NCBI GenBank assembly: GCA_947095535.1
Contig: OX352774.1
Location: 77,314,416 to 77,378,415, forward strand
DNA: 64,000 bases
Source of the DNA: Poecilobothrus nobilitatus
Lineage: Eukaryota; Arthropoda; Insecta; Diptera; Dolichopodidae
Direction of reading: 5' to 3'
Under the pieces are notes generated by a model. The model was not told where the DNA came from. It saw only the letters and a program-made list of their open reading frames with translations, and ran no database searches. Both the position numbers and the translations under genes were made by a program. The stretch's first letter is position 1. Every line of letters begins with the position of its first letter. Shown piece after piece: positions 62,400 through 64,000 of this stretch.

Positions 62400-62740
62400 C
62401 GAGTAATCTATTATATTTTGTTTCATTAGTTATTCATTATTTATCAACGATCTTCAAGAAGAATTGCCTGTATGGCTAAAAATTGTTGATATATACACAT
62501 AAGTATAAGACACCTGAAATTCTTAAGGTATGCTAACGATTTAGTTTTATTAGCTTACTAACATCAACTAATCAAGTGACACTCCTAAGAATGAGTGAAA
62601 AATTAAATACCTGTATACATATAAATGTACAGAAATATAAAATAATTATTTTTTGGAATGGTGGAAGAGCACTTACTGAGGCATGAAATGGAAGTACGAT
62701 GAAAATGAAATAGTAATGAGAACTTAATATAGGTACCTAA
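62400..62740 (+). pseudogene. Reverse-transcriptase fragment
   Basis: With frame changes, the plus strand reads LFINDLQEELPVW, then LKFLRYANDLVLLAY (a damaged YADD box), LNTCIHINVQKYK and KIIIFWNGGRALTE. This order (FINDL, YADD, VN-KKTKIMVF-NGGR) is that of LINE reverse transcriptases. It is broken by stops and short on both sides. Confidence 0.7.
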
Positions 62741-63538
62741 CCAAATTATTTAGAATTAACATAAGCTTTAAAAAACATCTTTTGTCAATTGTCAACATCT
62801 AAATTCAAAATTTTTTTAAAATACTTATACCATGTTATTTATTAGTTAGTTTAGTTATATAACTTGTATTTTATGGAATAGAATTAATAATAAACTAATA
62901 ATCGTATCTAATATTAAATAAAACAGTAAGTATTAAATAAAACAGAGTTCTGCTCTGAATGCTAAAGGGTCAAATCCATTTACTTTAAACTTAAATGTTT
63001 TCCTTCATGACAATCAAGACATAATAAGTACATGTGTACAATAAAACAGGAAGATGGAGATTCTGGGCCCCGCGTAGAGCAAAGTTAGTATATGTTAACG
63101 ATACCTTATAACTTCATCTTTTCAAAAATATATATCATTATCCCCAAATCTTTATAAGGACGAAAAAGATAATTAAGATCATGAATGCTCATTTCAGTTT
63201 TTTTATAAATCGTTATGTATGTTAAGTTTGTAATAGTTGCGTATAAAATCAGATTAATTTGTTTAGATCAGATTTGTGGCGGTATGTCTCATTATTTTAA
63301 CTGCTTTATTGTGAAAAAAGCATATACATAAACATATAATGCTGTTTTGTAGCCAACTATAAAATAGGTCCTAATTATTTTTGTTCAAACATAAGTATGT
63401 ATTAAAACAATAAAGCATTTAACATAATGGGGATTGTCGCTCTAAAACATTTGCTAATCAATTTATTGAAACAACTGCGATTGTAGTTTAGTTTTCTGAG
63501 AGTTTACTGAGACTTTTGACGTTGGATATCTTTTTTGT
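62741..63538. other. AT-rich non-coding region
   Basis: No gene seen. It holds a short tandem duplication of TATTAAATAAAACAG near 62912-62946. Confidence 0.45.
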
Positions 63539-63592
63539 ATTTTTATGCGCTACATTTTTATGTTTTAATCATGAAATGTAGCGCATAAAAAT
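63539..63592. repeat. Perfect inverted repeat, 19-bp arms, 16-nt loop
   Basis: ATTTTTATGCGCTACATTT is followed after 16 bases by its exact reverse complement. The arms include the mixed core ATGCGCTACAT, so this is not simple AT complementarity. Confidence 0.85.
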
Positions 63593-63810
63593 TTCTCTTC
63601 ATAAGTATTAAAATTTACAAAATATTTAATAAAATCGTTCATTTATAAAAATGAAATAAAGTCAACAAAATTTCTGCTTTAATTCATATGAATTAAACAC
63701 AGACTAAAATATTAAAAATTTCCGTTAACTATTTAGTATAACCGTATAACTTAGGAACAGGTATGAAAAGGCAAATATTAACTTTTTATCTTTCTTTAAA
63801 ATCAGACTGT

Positions 63811-64000
63811 TTATACCCGTACGATAGGATCGGGTATAATAAAATTACTCCTCCGTTTGTAACACCTCGAAATAAGCGAGCTAGATATACCTTCAAAGGT
63901 ATGGATCGGATCAGAAAAAAATTCTAAGACTTTTGAGCCATGTTCGTCCGTCCGTCCGTCAGCACGCTAACTCAAAAACTAAGAAAGCTAGAATCTTGAA
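63811..64000 (+). mobile_element. DINE-1/INE-1-like repeat, cut by the window end
   Basis: Starts with TTATACCCG, eleven bases, CGGGTATAA (a 9-bp hairpin), then TTTGTAAC, GATCGGATCA, GAGCCATGTTCGTCCGTCCG and AAAGCTAGAATCTTGA. The same series of blocks in the same order opens the INE-1/DINE-1 (non-autonomous Helitron-type) repeats of flies. Recognised from memory of the family. The rest lies past the window. Confidence 0.6.

Noticed and set aside
62945..62980. B-box-like GGGTCAAATCC
   Set aside because: Only one weak box, no A box at tRNA spacing, no shared flank with the other tRNA-like copies.
1..64000. CRISPR arrays, bacterial operons or viral genomes
   Set aside because: No regularly spaced direct repeats, no prokaryotic gene spacing and no viral genes; genes have spliceosomal introns.

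Overview
The window looks like insect nuclear DNA, most likely from a fly (Diptera). It is very AT-rich, with long T and A runs, TA microsatellites and short spliceosomal introns (57-70 nt in several places). Three animal genes are recognisable. The right edge carries a repeat with the layout of the DINE-1/INE-1 repeats of flies, and the tango protein has the fly-type N-terminus and C-terminus. The species cannot be named from the sequence alone.

Layout: (1) 1-7327: AT-rich non-coding DNA downstream of the first gene, with one short inverted-repeat transposon (521-1016). (2) 7328-22016, minus strand: an eight-exon Roundabout (Robo)-family axon-guidance receptor, 1,161 residues as joined here, with large introns. 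Intron 2 holds a decayed retrotransposon fragment in the same orientation. (3) 22017-40859: a long gene-free stretch with tRNA-like SINE pieces, a second copy of the first transposon family (27407-27762), a ruined I-group non-LTR retrotransposon (about 29370-33005, minus), a TTAA-flanked MITE (34355-34598) and a decayed unknown ORF region. (4) 40860-42806, plus strand: tango (ARNT), a bHLH-PAS transcription factor of 629 residues in two coding exons. (5) 46971 to beyond 61286, minus strand: Vps13D, a giant bridge-like lipid-transfer protein. Sixteen exons give 4,362 residues; only a short N-terminal exon of about 35 codons was not found. (6) 61287-64000: AT-rich DNA with another reverse-transcriptase fragment, a strong hairpin and the start of the DINE-1-like repeat.

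The three genes have unrelated jobs: midline axon guidance (Robo), PAS-family transcription in trachea, midline and other tissues (tango), and organelle lipid transport and mitochondrial clearance (Vps13D). Tango and Vps13D are convergent. I see no operon-like or cluster logic. The most notable points are two short introns that are multiples of three and free of stop codons (in tango and Vps13D); a Robo ectodomain reduced to about four Ig and two FN3 domains, with a charged insert bearing a furin-like site inside one Ig; a phospho-FFAT-like motif in Vps13D; and two short inverted-repeat transposon families with visible target duplications. Exon borders were placed by hand from reading frame and GT/AG signals and may be off by a base or two.
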